The notes under the pieces are model-generated. The model ran no database searches. It was given only the letters and a program-made list of their open reading frames with translations, and was not told the DNA's origin. A program made the translations under genes and the position numbers. Below, in pieces: positions 1 to 8,788 of a stretch of 64,000 bases of DNA. The first letter of the stretch is position 1; each line of letters starts with the position of its first letter. The stretch is from Streptomyces cucumeris (lineage in GTDB: Bacteria > Actinomycetota > Actinomycetes > Streptomycetales > Streptomycetaceae): contig NZ_JANCLX010000037.1 of assembly GCF_024295805.1 (NCBI RefSeq), forward strand, positions 1 through 64,000. Reading direction: 5' to 3'.

Positions 1-3000
1 TGTACTCCTGGGGAGAGTAAGTGCACCACGGGTGAGCCGATCGATGTGGCCACCGGTGAGATGGTCATGTCGGCCACCGATGTCAGCCTTCCCGGGGCGC
101 TGCCCCTGGTGCTGGAGCGGCACTATGTGTCGGGGCATCCGTGTGGGGGCTGGTTCGGGCGGACCTGGGCGGGCACGCTGGATCAGCGGCTGGAGATCGA
201 TGACGCGGGTCTGGTCTTCATCGCCGAGGACGGGATGATCCTGGCCTATCCGGTGCCCGAGCCCGGTGTTCCCACCTTTCCCGCCGCCGGGCCCCGCTGG
301 CCGCTGCGCTGGGACGGCAAACCGGACGGCACCTTCACCATCACCACCCCGGAGCATCATCGGATGCTGCATTTCGCGCCGCTTCCGGGGGGCGGGCGGG
401 AGCTGGTGCTGACCGCGGTCACCGACCGCAGCGGCGAGGGCGACCGCATCACCATCAGCTACAACACACACGGTGCGCCGACCGAGGTCAGCCATTCCGG
501 TGGCTACCGGATCGCGGTCGACACCGATCCAGAGCTGGCGCGCATCACCGCGCTGCGGCTGCTCCACGGTGAGGAGCACCAGCGCAGCACCACGCTGGTC
601 TCCTTCGGCTACGACGCCACCGGGAACCTGTCGGAGATCGTCAATTCCACGGGGCGGCCGTTGCGTTACCGGTATGACGAGCGGCATCGGATGACGTCGT
701 GGACGGACCGCAACGGCACCACCTACGCCCATGTCTATGACCACCGTGGCCGGGTGCTGCGCGGGATCGGCCCCGAGGGGATCCTCTCAGGCCGTCTGCA
801 CTACGACGATGAGGGCCGTACCACCCGCTACACCGACTCCCTGGGCAACACCACCACCTACCTGCGCAACGACGCCTACAAGGTGATCGCCGAGACCGAT
901 CCGCTGGGGAACACCACCCGCACCGAATGGGACGCCCACAACCGCCACCCCGTCGCCGTCACCGACCCCCTGGGGCACACCACCCGCTACCGCTATGACG
1001 ACCAGGACCGCCTGATCGCCATCGAACGCCCCGACGGCACCACGGCGGAAGCGGTCTACGACGGCCAGGGGCATCCCACCGAGATCCGCGAGCCGGGCGG
1101 CGCCGTGTGGCGCCATACCTACAACGACCGCGGGGACCGCACCTCCACCACCGACCCCACCGGCGCCACCACCCACTACACCTACAACACCCTCGGCCAT
1201 CTGACCTCGATCACCGACGCCCTGGGCCACACCACCGAAGCACGCCGGGGCCCACACGGCCGGATCACCGCCGTCACCGACCGACTCGGACAGACCACCC
1301 GCCACGGCTGGACCATCGAAGGCAAACCCGCCTGGCGCGAAACCCCCGACGGCGCCCGCGAAACGTGGCAGTGGGACACCGAAGGCAACCTCGCCCGCCA
1401 CACCGACCAGGCGGGGCACATCACCAGCTACACCCACACGCACTTCGACCGGCCGGTCGGTCGTACCGACCCGGACGGCGCGCACTACGCCTTCGCCTAT
1501 GACACCGAACTGCGGCTGACCACCGTCACCAACCCCCAGGGGCGGGAGTGGCGTTATGCCTATGACCCGGCGGGTCGGCTGATATCCGAGACCGACTTCA
1601 ACGGCGCCACCCGCAGTTACACCCTCGACGCCGCGGGCCGGCTCACCGCCCGGACCAACGCCCTCGGCCACACCCTCCGCTACACCCTCGACTCCGCCGG
1701 ACGAGTGGTCAGCCGGCTCGACGAGACCACCGGCGAAGAGACCGCCTACCGCTACGCCGCCGGCGGCTCACTGCTCGACGCGGTCGGCGCGGAGGTGCAT
1801 CTGGCGCTGGAGCGCGACCCACTCGGCCGGGTCGTCGCCGAGACCGTCAACGGCCGCACCACCATCTACGGCTATGACGCGGCGGGGAATCGCACCCATC
1901 GCACCGCCCCTTCGGGGCTGAGCTCCACATGGACCTACGGCCCGACGGGGCTGCCCGCGACACTGACCACCGCCGAGCAGACACTCGCCTTCTCCCACGA
2001 TGCCACCGGCCGGGAAACACGGCGCGCAGGCGGAGCCATCACCCTCGACCAGACCTGGGACACCTCCGGCCGCCTCACCACGCAGAGCGTCACCGCCTCG
2101 CCCCAGGACGACCTGCTCCAGCACCGCGCCTACACCTACCGCCCCGACGGCTACGTCACCGAGATCCGCGAACTCACCACCGGCACCCGCCACTTCGCCC
2201 TCGACAGCATGGGCCGGGCCACCGGCGTCCAGGCACACGGCTGGACCGAGAAGTACGCCTACGACCCGGCGGGCAACCAGACCCACGCCACCGCACCGGG
2301 CCACCCCACCACCGGCGACCGCGCCCACACCGGCACCCTCCTCCATCGCGCCGGCCGCACCACCTACGCATACGACGCCGCAGGCCGCCTGACCCGCCGT
2401 ACCCGCAGACTCCTCAACGGCCAGACCCGCACCTGGACCTACACCTGGAACACCGAGGACCGCCTCACTCGAGCCACCACACCCGACGGTGACGAGTGGA
2501 CCTACGCCTACGACCCCCTCGGCCGCCGCATCAGCAAGACCGGACCCGACCGCGATCCGGTTCTCTTCAGCTGGGACGGGACGCGCCTGGTCGAGCAGCT
2601 CAGCCCGGACGGCACGCTGATGACGTGGGACTACACTCCGGGAACCCACCGCCCCGTGTCCCAGTCGGTCCACCGGACACCCGCCGCCCGGCCCGAGAAC
2701 GCCGACGCGATCATCGCTCTCGCCGACGTACCGCAGTCCGAGTACGACGTCCGGTTCCACGCCATCATCACCGACCTGATCGGCACCCCCACCGAACTGG
2801 TGGCACCCGACGGCACCCTCGCCTGGCAGGCCCGCACCACCCTCTGGGGTACCGCGCTCTCCGCCCCACCGGGCGGGACCGACTGTCCGCTCCGCTTCCC
2901 CGGCCAGTACGCCGACCCCGAAACCGGCCTCCACTACAACCACCACCGGTACTACGACCCGGAAACCGCCCGCTACGCCACTCCCGACCCGCTCGGCCTC

Positions 3001-3354
3001 GCTCCGGCCCCCAACCCCCACGGCTATGTCGCCAACCCCCACACCTGGCAGGACCCGCTCGGTCTCCAGAGCTGTGGGGAGGATCAACCGCTGAAGTCGC
3101 TGCACCCGGACAGCTCGCTCGACAAGAGCTCGCTGGACTTCTGGCACAAGATGGACACGGAAGACATCGTCTTCTCCCTGAGGCCGGGGGCGCATGAGCC
3201 ACTGATCGTCAAGCCCGACGGCACTATCATGAACGGAAACACCAGGGTCGCCGTGCTGCGGTCACGTGGGTACGACGTGGACTCGCTGCCCCGCGAATCC
3301 TATGGTGGAGGCCGGCCGATGACGGACGAGGATTTCTGGGACATGGACCAATGA
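1..3354 (+). CDS. RHS repeat polymorphic toxin, 3' part, ParB-like C-terminal tip
   Basis: The frame is open from base 1, so the start lies upstream of the window. In-frame GTG (46) and ATG codons are probably internal, because residues upstream of them (GEPIDVATGEM) already belong to the usual RHS entry motif. The protein is a long run of YD-repeats (GYDATGNL, YRYDERHRM, YAYDPLGRR and others) ending in the RHS core block HHRYYDPETARYATPDPLGL and a second DPLGL near base 3060. Such proteins form a shell that encloses and delivers a variable C-terminal toxin. The tip here (about 3064-3354, roughly 95 residues) has a block VKPDGTIMNGNTRVAVL resembling the ParB/sulfiredoxin-like fold seen in some polymorphic toxins, which suggests nuclease activity; that assignment is inference. 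The stop overlaps the next gene by ATGA, as expected for a toxin-immunity pair. The delivery route cannot be seen from here. Confidence 0.88.
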   Translation, partial: CTPGESKCTTGEPIDVATGEMVMSATDVSLPGALPLVLERHYVSGHPCGGWFGRTWAGTLDQRLEIDDAGLVFIAEDGMILAYPVPEPGVPTFPAAGPRWPLRWDGKPDGTFTITTPEHHRMLHFAPLPGGGRELVLTAVTDRSGEGDRITISYNTHGAPTEVSHSGGYRIAVDTDPELARITALRLLHGEEHQRSTTLVSFGYDATGNLSEIVNSTGRPLRYRYDERHRMTSWTDRNGTTYAHVYDHRGRVLRGIGPEGILSGRLHYDDEGRTTRYTDSLGNTTTYLRNDAYKVIAETDPLGNTTRTEWDAHNRHPVAVTDPLGHTTRYRYDDQDRLIAIERPDGTTAEAVYDGQGHPTEIREPGGAVWRHTYNDRGDRTSTTDPTGATTHYTYNTLGHLTSITDALGHTTEARRGPHGRITAVTDRLGQTTRHGWTIEGKPAWRETPDGARETWQWDTEGNLARHTDQAGHITSYTHTHFDRPVGRTDPDGAHYAFAYDTELRLTTVTNPQGREWRYAYDPAGRLISETDFNGATRSYTLDAAGRLTARTNALGHTLRYTLDSAGRVVSRLDETTGEETAYRYAAGGSLLDAVGAEVHLALERDPLGRVVAETVNGRTTIYGYDAAGNRTHRTAPSGLSSTWTYGPTGLPATLTTAEQTLAFSHDATGRETRRAGGAITLDQTWDTSGRLTTQSVTASPQDDLLQHRAYTYRPDGYVTEIRELTTGTRHFALDSMGRATGVQAHGWTEKYAYDPAGNQTHATAPGHPTTGDRAHTGTLLHRAGRTTYAYDAAGRLTRRTRRLLNGQTRTWTYTWNTEDRLTRATTPDGDEWTYAYDPLGRRISKTGPDRDPVLFSWDGTRLVEQLSPDGTLMTWDYTPGTHRPVSQSVHRTPAARPENADAIIALADVPQSEYDVRFHAIITDLIGTPTELVAPDGTLAWQARTTLWGTALSAPPGGTDCPLRFPGQYADPETGLHYNHHRYYDPETARYATPDPLGLAPAPNPHGYVANPHTWQDPLGLQSCGEDQPLKSLHPDSSLDKSSLDFWHKMDTEDIVFSLRPGAHEPLIVKPDGTIMNGNTRVAVLRSRGYDVDSLPRESYGGGRPMTDEDFWDMDQ

Positions 3355-3686
3355 GTGCTCGAGACCGTGTGCTGGCGGTTCTGGCTTCGGAGTCGAGGGA
3401 GACGTTCCTGGTCGCCATGGGCCACCGGCTGGGGATCTCGGCCCGCGATGTCTTCACCGGTGAGGGCGGACCGCATCAGCTCGCGCAGGCCCGGGCCTGC
3501 AACGAAATGATGATCTCCATCTGGTCGCAGCTGTGGGCCACGAAGGATTCCCCGGGCAGCGGCTATGCGGACCCGGATTTCCTTTCGGCGCTGCTGGCCA
3601 AGGCCGACGCCGGGGACGCGCGGACACATCTGCGTCATGCGATGGAAAGCGCCCTGCGAGCGGTACGGGACACCGACGGCTCCTAG
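3351..3686 (+). CDS. Probable immunity protein for the RHS toxin
   Basis: This 111-residue soluble protein starts at the ATG overlapping the toxin stop codon (ATGA), so the two are translationally coupled. I recognise no family motif. The sequence is mostly predicted alpha-helical and mildly acidic, with no signal peptide or membrane segment. A small cytosolic protein directly behind an RHS C-terminal tip is the standard position of the cognate immunity protein, and the function is inferred from that position alone. The next gene is convergent and 84 bases away, so this gene ends the RHS unit. Confidence 0.6.
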   Translation: MSARDRVLAVLASESRETFLVAMGHRLGISARDVFTGEGGPHQLAQARACNEMMISIWSQLWATKDSPGSGYADPDFLSALLAKADAGDARTHLRHAMESALRAVRDTDGS

Positions 3687-3770
3687 ACACGCCGTGGCCG
3701 CGGGCCGACGGCAGGGGTTCACACCCCGGCCGTTCTGCCCGCGGCACCGCCATCCGCGTCGGGACACGGG

Positions 3771-5597
3771 TCACATGGCGTCCTCCGGCACCTCCATGAA
3801 CTCCGCCCCCGCCGACGCGGCGATGGCCCGCTGCGCCGTCAGCAGCGGCAGCACCTCCTGGGCGAAGAAGGCCGCGCAGGCGACCTTGCCCCGGTAGAAG
3901 GCGGTGTCCCTGGCCGTCGCCGTGGACTGTTTCTCCAGGGCCACCGCCGCCTGGCGCAGCAGCAGCCAGCCCAGCAGGAGGTCGCCGGTGGCGAACAGCA
4001 GCCGGGTGGTGTTGCGGCCCACCCGATAGAGGGAGGTCGGCTCCTCGAGGGAGGCCATGAGCTGGTCGGTCATGGTCGCGACCATCGCTCGGACATCGTC
4101 GAACGCGGTGGCCAGCAGGGCGCGTTCGGCCGCCAGGGAGTCACCGCCGGCCGCGGTGTCGAGGAACTCCCGTATCCCGGCGAAGAGCGTGGTGAGCGCC
4201 TTGCCCTGGTCGCGGGTGACCTTGCGGAAGAAGAAGTCCAGGCCCTGGATGGCGGTGGTGCCCTCGTAGAGCGAGTCGATCTTCGAGTCGCGCAGATACT
4301 GCTCGACGGGGAAGTCCTGGAGGTATCCGGAGCCGCCCAGGGTCTGGAGGGACTGGGTCAGCTGCTCGAAGGACTTCTCCGAGCCGTATCCCTTGACGAT
4401 CGGCAGCAGCAGGTCGTTGAGGGCCTTGGCCTCCTCGTCGGTGTTCCCCGCGGCCTCGGCGGCCACCATCCGGTCCTGCACGGTGGCGGTGAACAGCACC
4501 AGCGCGCGCATCCCCTCGGCATGGGCCTTCTGCAGCAGCAGGGAGCGCTTCACATCGGGGTGGTGGACGATGGTGACGCGCGGCGCGGTCTTGTCGGTGG
4601 ACCTCGTGAGATCGGCACCCTGGACGCGCTGCCGCGCGTAGGCCAGCGCGGTGAGATAGCCGCTGGAGAGGGTGGCGATGGATTTGGTGCCCACGGTCAT
4701 CCGGGCGGCTTCGATGATGTGGAACATCTGCCGGATGCCGTCGTGCGCCTCCCCCAACAGATGGCCGACCGCGGGGTGCTCCGCACCGAAGGTCAGCTCA
4801 CAGGTGGTGGACGCCTTGAGCCCCATCTTGTGTTCCAGGGCGGTGGCGTAGACGCCGTTACGGGCGCCGAGCTCACCGGTGGTCCAGTCGGTCACCTGGT
4901 ACTTGGGCACGATGAACAGCGACAGCCCCTTGGTGCCGGGACCCGCGCCCTCGGGGCGGGCCAGCACCAGGTGCACGATGTTCTCGGCCAGGTCGTGTTC
5001 ACCGGAGGTGATGAAGCGTTTGACGCCCTCGAGGTGCCAGGAGCCGTCCTCCTGGCGGATGGCCCTGGTGCGGCCCGCGCCCACATCGCTGCCCGCCTCC
5101 GGCTCGGTGAGGACCATGGTGGAGCCCCATCCGCGGTCCGCCATGGCCTTGGCCAGCCGACGCTGCTCGGGGGTGCCGAGCTGGTGCAGGACCTTGACGC
5201 CGATGCCCAGCGAGTAGAGGTGGATGGCGGGGTTGGCGCCCAGGACGAGTTCGGAGACCGCCCAGTACAGGGACGGCGGCGCACCGGCCCCGCCCAGTTC
5301 CGGCGGCAGGTCCAGCCGGTGGAAACCGGCGTCGGTCCAGGTGCGGTACGCCTTCTTGAAGGTGTCCGGCAAGGTCACCGACCGGCGGCCCGGGTCGTAC
5401 CGGGGCGGGTTGCGGTCGGAGTCGACGAGGCTGTCGGCCAGGTCGTCGGTGGCCATCCGGGCCACTTCGGCGAGGACGGTGCGCGCCGTGGCGGGGTCCA
5501 GTTCGGCGAACGCGCCCCGTCCGTACGCCTCGCTCCGGCCGAACACCTCGAAGAGATTGAACTCCAGGTCCCGTAGATGGGGTTGGTAGTGGCTCAT
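3771..5597 (-). CDS. Acyl-CoA dehydrogenase, large FadE-type
   Basis: About 608 residues with a complete acyl-CoA dehydrogenase fold. There is an N-terminal helical domain, then the FAD/substrate block MVLTEPEAGSDVGAGRT, a ligand-binding region LEGVKRFITSGEHD, and the C-terminal helical part with LQTLGGSGYLQDFPVEQYLRD and YEGTTAIQGLDF. The extended C-terminus matches the roughly 600-residue actinobacterial FadE class. It should introduce an alpha,beta double bond into an acyl-CoA. I chose the ATG at 5597 (MSHYQPH) because AGGTG sits just upstream; a GTG at 5603 is possible and would abut the desaturase stop. It is the last gene of the ten-gene minus-strand operon, so it may prepare or tailor the acyl chain used by the PKS, although a plain beta-oxidation role cannot be excluded. 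Confidence 0.88.
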   Translation of the reverse strand: MSHYQPHLRDLEFNLFEVFGRSEAYGRGAFAELDPATARTVLAEVARMATDDLADSLVDSDRNPPRYDPGRRSVTLPDTFKKAYRTWTDAGFHRLDLPPELGGAGAPPSLYWAVSELVLGANPAIHLYSLGIGVKVLHQLGTPEQRRLAKAMADRGWGSTMVLTEPEAGSDVGAGRTRAIRQEDGSWHLEGVKRFITSGEHDLAENIVHLVLARPEGAGPGTKGLSLFIVPKYQVTDWTTGELGARNGVYATALEHKMGLKASTTCELTFGAEHPAVGHLLGEAHDGIRQMFHIIEAARMTVGTKSIATLSSGYLTALAYARQRVQGADLTRSTDKTAPRVTIVHHPDVKRSLLLQKAHAEGMRALVLFTATVQDRMVAAEAAGNTDEEAKALNDLLLPIVKGYGSEKSFEQLTQSLQTLGGSGYLQDFPVEQYLRDSKIDSLYEGTTAIQGLDFFFRKVTRDQGKALTTLFAGIREFLDTAAGGDSLAAERALLATAFDDVRAMVATMTDQLMASLEEPTSLYRVGRNTTRLLFATGDLLLGWLLLRQAAVALEKQSTATARDTAFYRGKVACAAFFAQEVLPLLTAQRAIAASAGAEFMEVPEDAM

Positions 5598-5603
5598 CTT
5601 CAC

Positions 5604-6611
5604 CTATTCGACGTCGACCAGGGATTCCTGGCTGTCCCGGTTGCGCTCGGCCATCGGCGCGATCTTCTGCTGGCTCTCCAGCAGTTCCTTCTTGTCCGAG
5701 GAGACACCGGAGACCCGGCTGACACCGGCCTCGCGCATCTCCATCCGCTCGGCGTCGATCCGGATGACCTTCCAGGCCAGACGGGTCTTCTCCAGGCTCC
5801 AGATGAGGATCGCGCTGGGGTCGACCTCGTACCACTTCATCCCGTGGCGGGCCGAGCGGGGGAAGGCGTGGTGGTTGTTGTGCCACGCCTCGCCGAAGGA
5901 GGGGATGGCCAGCCAGGCCACGTTGCGCGAGTGGTCGGTGGTCTCGAAGCGGCGGCGGCCGAAGTAGTGGCCGATGGAGTTCACCGCGTAGGTCACATGG
6001 TTGATGAGGAAGATACGGACCAGACCGCCCCACAGCATTCCGGTGAACAGCGCCTTGACGTCGCCGCCGGTGATGGCGAACGCCAGCAGACCGGGTGCCA
6101 CCACTCCGGCGGCGGTGACCAGCAGCAGGTTCTCGCTCAGCCAGCGCAGCGGCTTCTCACGGACCAGATCGGGGCAGTAGCGCATCGGGTCGGAGGTGAG
6201 CCCGGTGTCGAAGAGCCAGCCCAGGTGGGAGTGCCACAGGCCCTTCACCATGCCCTTGAACCCGGGTTCGAAGTCCAGGTGCGGGCTGTGCGGGTCGCCC
6301 GGCTTGTCGGCCACCCGGTGGTGCTTACGGTGGTGCGCCGCCCAGATGATCGGCGGTCCCTGACCGGCCAGGACTCCGGCCGTGGCCAGGCTGTAGCGGA
6401 TGGGCTTATAGGTCTCGAACGAGCGGTGGGTCAGCATCCGGTGGTAACCGGCGGAGATACCGAAGCCGGAGATCACGTACATCACCAGCGTGACCACGAG
6501 ATCGGACCAGGAGAAGATCCGGTTCCACAGCAGTACCATCGCGCCCAGAACGGCCACGAGCGGTACGACCGACGCGATGAGCATGAACCAGCGGTGTTCC
6601 CTACCGTCCAT
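5604..6611 (-). CDS. Membrane acyl-CoA/acyl-lipid desaturase (delta-9 type)
   Basis: The 335-residue protein carries the three histidine clusters of membrane di-iron desaturases: HRMLTH at about 57-62, HHRKHH at about 93-98 and HNNHH near residue 240. Hydrophobic segments near residues 8-30 and 35-55, with another pair in the middle, fit the four-helix integral-membrane topology. The family inserts a cis double bond, usually at C9, into acyl-CoA or acyl-lipid using O2 and electrons from a ferredoxin or reductase. It lies 7 bases after the SDR and its stop touches the acyl-CoA dehydrogenase start, so it belongs to the PKS operon. A housekeeping desaturase would not normally sit inside a biosynthetic operon, so I infer that it acts on the starter chain or product. 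Confidence 0.9.
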   Translation of the reverse strand: MDGREHRWFMLIASVVPLVAVLGAMVLLWNRIFSWSDLVVTLVMYVISGFGISAGYHRMLTHRSFETYKPIRYSLATAGVLAGQGPPIIWAAHHRKHHRVADKPGDPHSPHLDFEPGFKGMVKGLWHSHLGWLFDTGLTSDPMRYCPDLVREKPLRWLSENLLLVTAAGVVAPGLLAFAITGGDVKALFTGMLWGGLVRIFLINHVTYAVNSIGHYFGRRRFETTDHSRNVAWLAIPSFGEAWHNNHHAFPRSARHGMKWYEVDPSAILIWSLEKTRLAWKVIRIDAERMEMREAGVSRVSGVSSDKKELLESQQKIAPMAERNRDSQESLVDVE

Positions 6612-6618
6612 GGTGTCC

Positions 6619-7455
6619 TCACTTCCGGGAGAGCTGGGGTGACGGAGTGCCCGCCCTCCCGCCCCGCGCCTTGCGCAGACGGGGCAGGATCGCGGTGCGC
6701 AGTAAGGGGAAGAGCAGCGCGCGGGGGGTGTGGCGGCCCGCGATGTTCTGGGCCTTGGCGACCGGGCCGGGTACGACGACGCGGCGCCCGCGGGCCAGGC
6801 CGTCCAGCCCGGCGTCGGCGACCCGGCGCGGGGAGAGCCAGGCCAGGATCTTCTGGTCGGTCAGCCGCGGGATGCCGCCGACGTCGTAGAAGCCGGTGCG
6901 TACCGGGCCGGGGGCGAGCAGGGTGCAGCTCACCCCGGTGCCGCGGAGTTCGGCGTGCAGCGATTCGGCGAAGGTGTTGGCGAACGCCTTGGTGGCGGAG
7001 TAGGTGGCGGCGGTGGGCACGGGCTGGCGGCCCGCCGTGGAACCGGTGACCAGGACGCGTCCACGGCGGCGGGCCAGCATGCCGGGCAGGACGGCCAGTG
7101 TCAGCTGGTGCAGTGCCACCACGTTGACCTGGATCTCGGCGGCTTCCTGGGCCGGGTCGTTGTCGGCGAGCGCACCGCAGGTGGGAAAGCCCGCGTTGGC
7201 GCAGAACACCGCCACCTCGGTGGCCGCCAGTTCCCCGGCCAGCTCCCCTCGCTGGACGGGGTCGGCGAGGTCGCAGGGGCGTACCCGCACCTCCGTCTTG
7301 TGGGCGTCGCGCAGTTCGGCGGCGAGGGTTTCCATGGCGTCGGTGCCCCGGGCGACCAGCCACAGGTCGTGGCCGCGGGCGGCGAGCCCCCGGGCGAGGT
7401 CGGCGCCGATCCCGGAGGAGGCGCCGGTGACCACCGCAAGCCCGGCACGGCTCAT
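6619..7455 (-). CDS. Short-chain dehydrogenase/reductase
   Basis: This is a 278-residue classical SDR. The N-terminal cofactor motif is VVTGASSGIGADLARG, the NAG-type motif appears as CANAGF, the catalytic serine is in VTGSTAG and the YxxxK motif is YSATKAF. The start is the ATG at 7455, which overlaps the stop of the upstream flavoprotein (ATGA). The C-terminus is longer than in a minimal SDR and contains a hydrophobic, basic stretch, resembling SDRs that act on acyl or ketoacyl lipids. In the operon it is a candidate for reducing a ketone or butenolide intermediate. The substrate is not determinable from sequence. Confidence 0.88.
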   Translation of the reverse strand: MSRAGLAVVTGASSGIGADLARGLAARGHDLWLVARGTDAMETLAAELRDAHKTEVRVRPCDLADPVQRGELAGELAATEVAVFCANAGFPTCGALADNDPAQEAAEIQVNVVALHQLTLAVLPGMLARRRGRVLVTGSTAGRQPVPTAATYSATKAFANTFAESLHAELRGTGVSCTLLAPGPVRTGFYDVGGIPRLTDQKILAWLSPRRVADAGLDGLARGRRVVVPGPVAKAQNIAGRHTPRALLFPLLRTAILPRLRKARGGRAGTPSPQLSRK

Positions 7456-8786
7456 CGGGCACCCGCCCCGCTGAGGTGGGCGGCCAGCCGGGAGCCCGCG
7501 GCGTTGCCCGAGCGGCAGCACGCCTCGATGCACACGCCCTGGATGTAGTCGCCGGCCAGTTCCAGTCCGGGCAGCGTGGCCACGGACTCGCGGACCTCGC
7601 GGAGGAAGTCGGCGTGGAAGGGGAGGTAGCCGGTGTAGGCCGCATTCCAGTGCTTGACCGTGGTGTTCACCCGCCGGGCGCGCGGGGCGCCCAGATAGGT
7701 GCGCAGCTTCTCCTCGGTCTGGCTGGTCAGTTCGTCGATGCGCTCGGGGCTGGGGTCGATCAGCCGTCCCTGTCGTCCGCTGTAGGTGTACCGGACGATG
7801 TGGCGTTCCTCCATGCCGTACGAACCGGCGTTGCTGCACGGCCCGTCGTCCATGGCCAGCGCCCGTACCTCACGGGTGAACATGGGCTGGTCGTACTCGA
7901 CGATCACCACCGTGGACGGGAAGTAGCGCACGTCCTTCAGCCGGCGGCTGAGGGAGGGCCGTTCGGAGCGCACGATCTCGGCCGTGGCGTATGCCGGGGT
8001 GGCGAGGACCACTCCGTCGTAGGAGCTCTCCTCGGCGGGCGCGCCGTGGTCGGACACCCGCAGTCCGGTCACCCGTCCGGCGCGCACCACCAGTCCTTCC
8101 ACCCGGGCGCCGAGCCGGACCGAGACCCGCTTGGAGATGGCGTCCAGAGCGGGCTGGATACCGCCCCCGAGCTGGTCGTAGTGGTCCATCAGCATGGCCA
8201 GGTTGGTGCCGAAGGTGCCCGGGTAGACCTCGTCGGGTTCCGCGCCGTTGTTCCGGATCACCATCGGGCGCACCAGCATGTCGGTCATCTGGGGGCCGAA
8301 ATAGGCGCTGAGCGGTGCGTGGTCGTGGGCGCGCGAGAGCCGGGTGAAGTAGTGGGAGCCCAGGAAGCGGTTGGTGTCGTCCATGCGGATCCGGGCCGCC
8401 ATCGCCGCCATCCGGGCGAAGTCGCGGTTGGAGCCCATCTTGCGAATGTTCTTCAGTGTCTGGCTGCGGCGCTCGCTGTCGAGGGTGAGCACCTCGCCGT
8501 TCTTGATGCGGGAGGCGTTGTAGCCGAAGGACTCGTAGGAGTCGGCGCCGAGTTCGGCCGTGAAGGCGCGGAAGGCGGTGTAGCGGCGGCCGATGTTCTT
8601 GCCGCCCGCCATGATCTGGCGGTCGCCGAGACGGCCCACGCCGAACCGGCCGCCCAGGGTGTCGTCGGCTTCGAGGAGTTCGACGTCGTACCCGTTCCGT
8701 TCCAGGCGGAGGGCCGCGGCCAGGCCGGATATGCCCGACCCGACGACCGCCACGCGGCCGCGGTTTCCTGCTCGCTCATTCACCAT
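7452..8786 (-). CDS. FAD-dependent amine-oxidase/protoporphyrinogen-oxidase-like flavoprotein
   Basis: About 444 residues. The dinucleotide-binding motif VVGSGISGLAAALRLERNGY is followed by the acidic strand end LLEAD and the GGR motif of the amine oxidase/phytoene desaturase/PPOX superfamily. The C-terminal FAD block reads LPGLELAGDYIQG followed by a GNAAGSRLAAHL helix. The start at 8786 (MVNERAG) replaces a longer in-frame extension that runs into the AfsA-family gene. The stop overlaps the SDR start (ATGA), and the start lies 2 bases after the AfsA-family stop. It probably oxidises or isomerises a product bond (C-C or C-N). The family is broad and the substrate is unknown. Confidence 0.85.
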   Translation of the reverse strand: MVNERAGNRGRVAVVGSGISGLAAALRLERNGYDVELLEADDTLGGRFGVGRLGDRQIMAGGKNIGRRYTAFRAFTAELGADSYESFGYNASRIKNGEVLTLDSERRSQTLKNIRKMGSNRDFARMAAMAARIRMDDTNRFLGSHYFTRLSRAHDHAPLSAYFGPQMTDMLVRPMVIRNNGAEPDEVYPGTFGTNLAMLMDHYDQLGGGIQPALDAISKRVSVRLGARVEGLVVRAGRVTGLRVSDHGAPAEESSYDGVVLATPAYATAEIVRSERPSLSRRLKDVRYFPSTVVIVEYDQPMFTREVRALAMDDGPCSNAGSYGMEERHIVRYTYSGRQGRLIDPSPERIDELTSQTEEKLRTYLGAPRARRVNTTVKHWNAAYTGYLPFHADFLREVRESVATLPGLELAGDYIQGVCIEACCRSGNAAGSRLAAHLSGAGAR

Positions 8787-8788
8787 GT

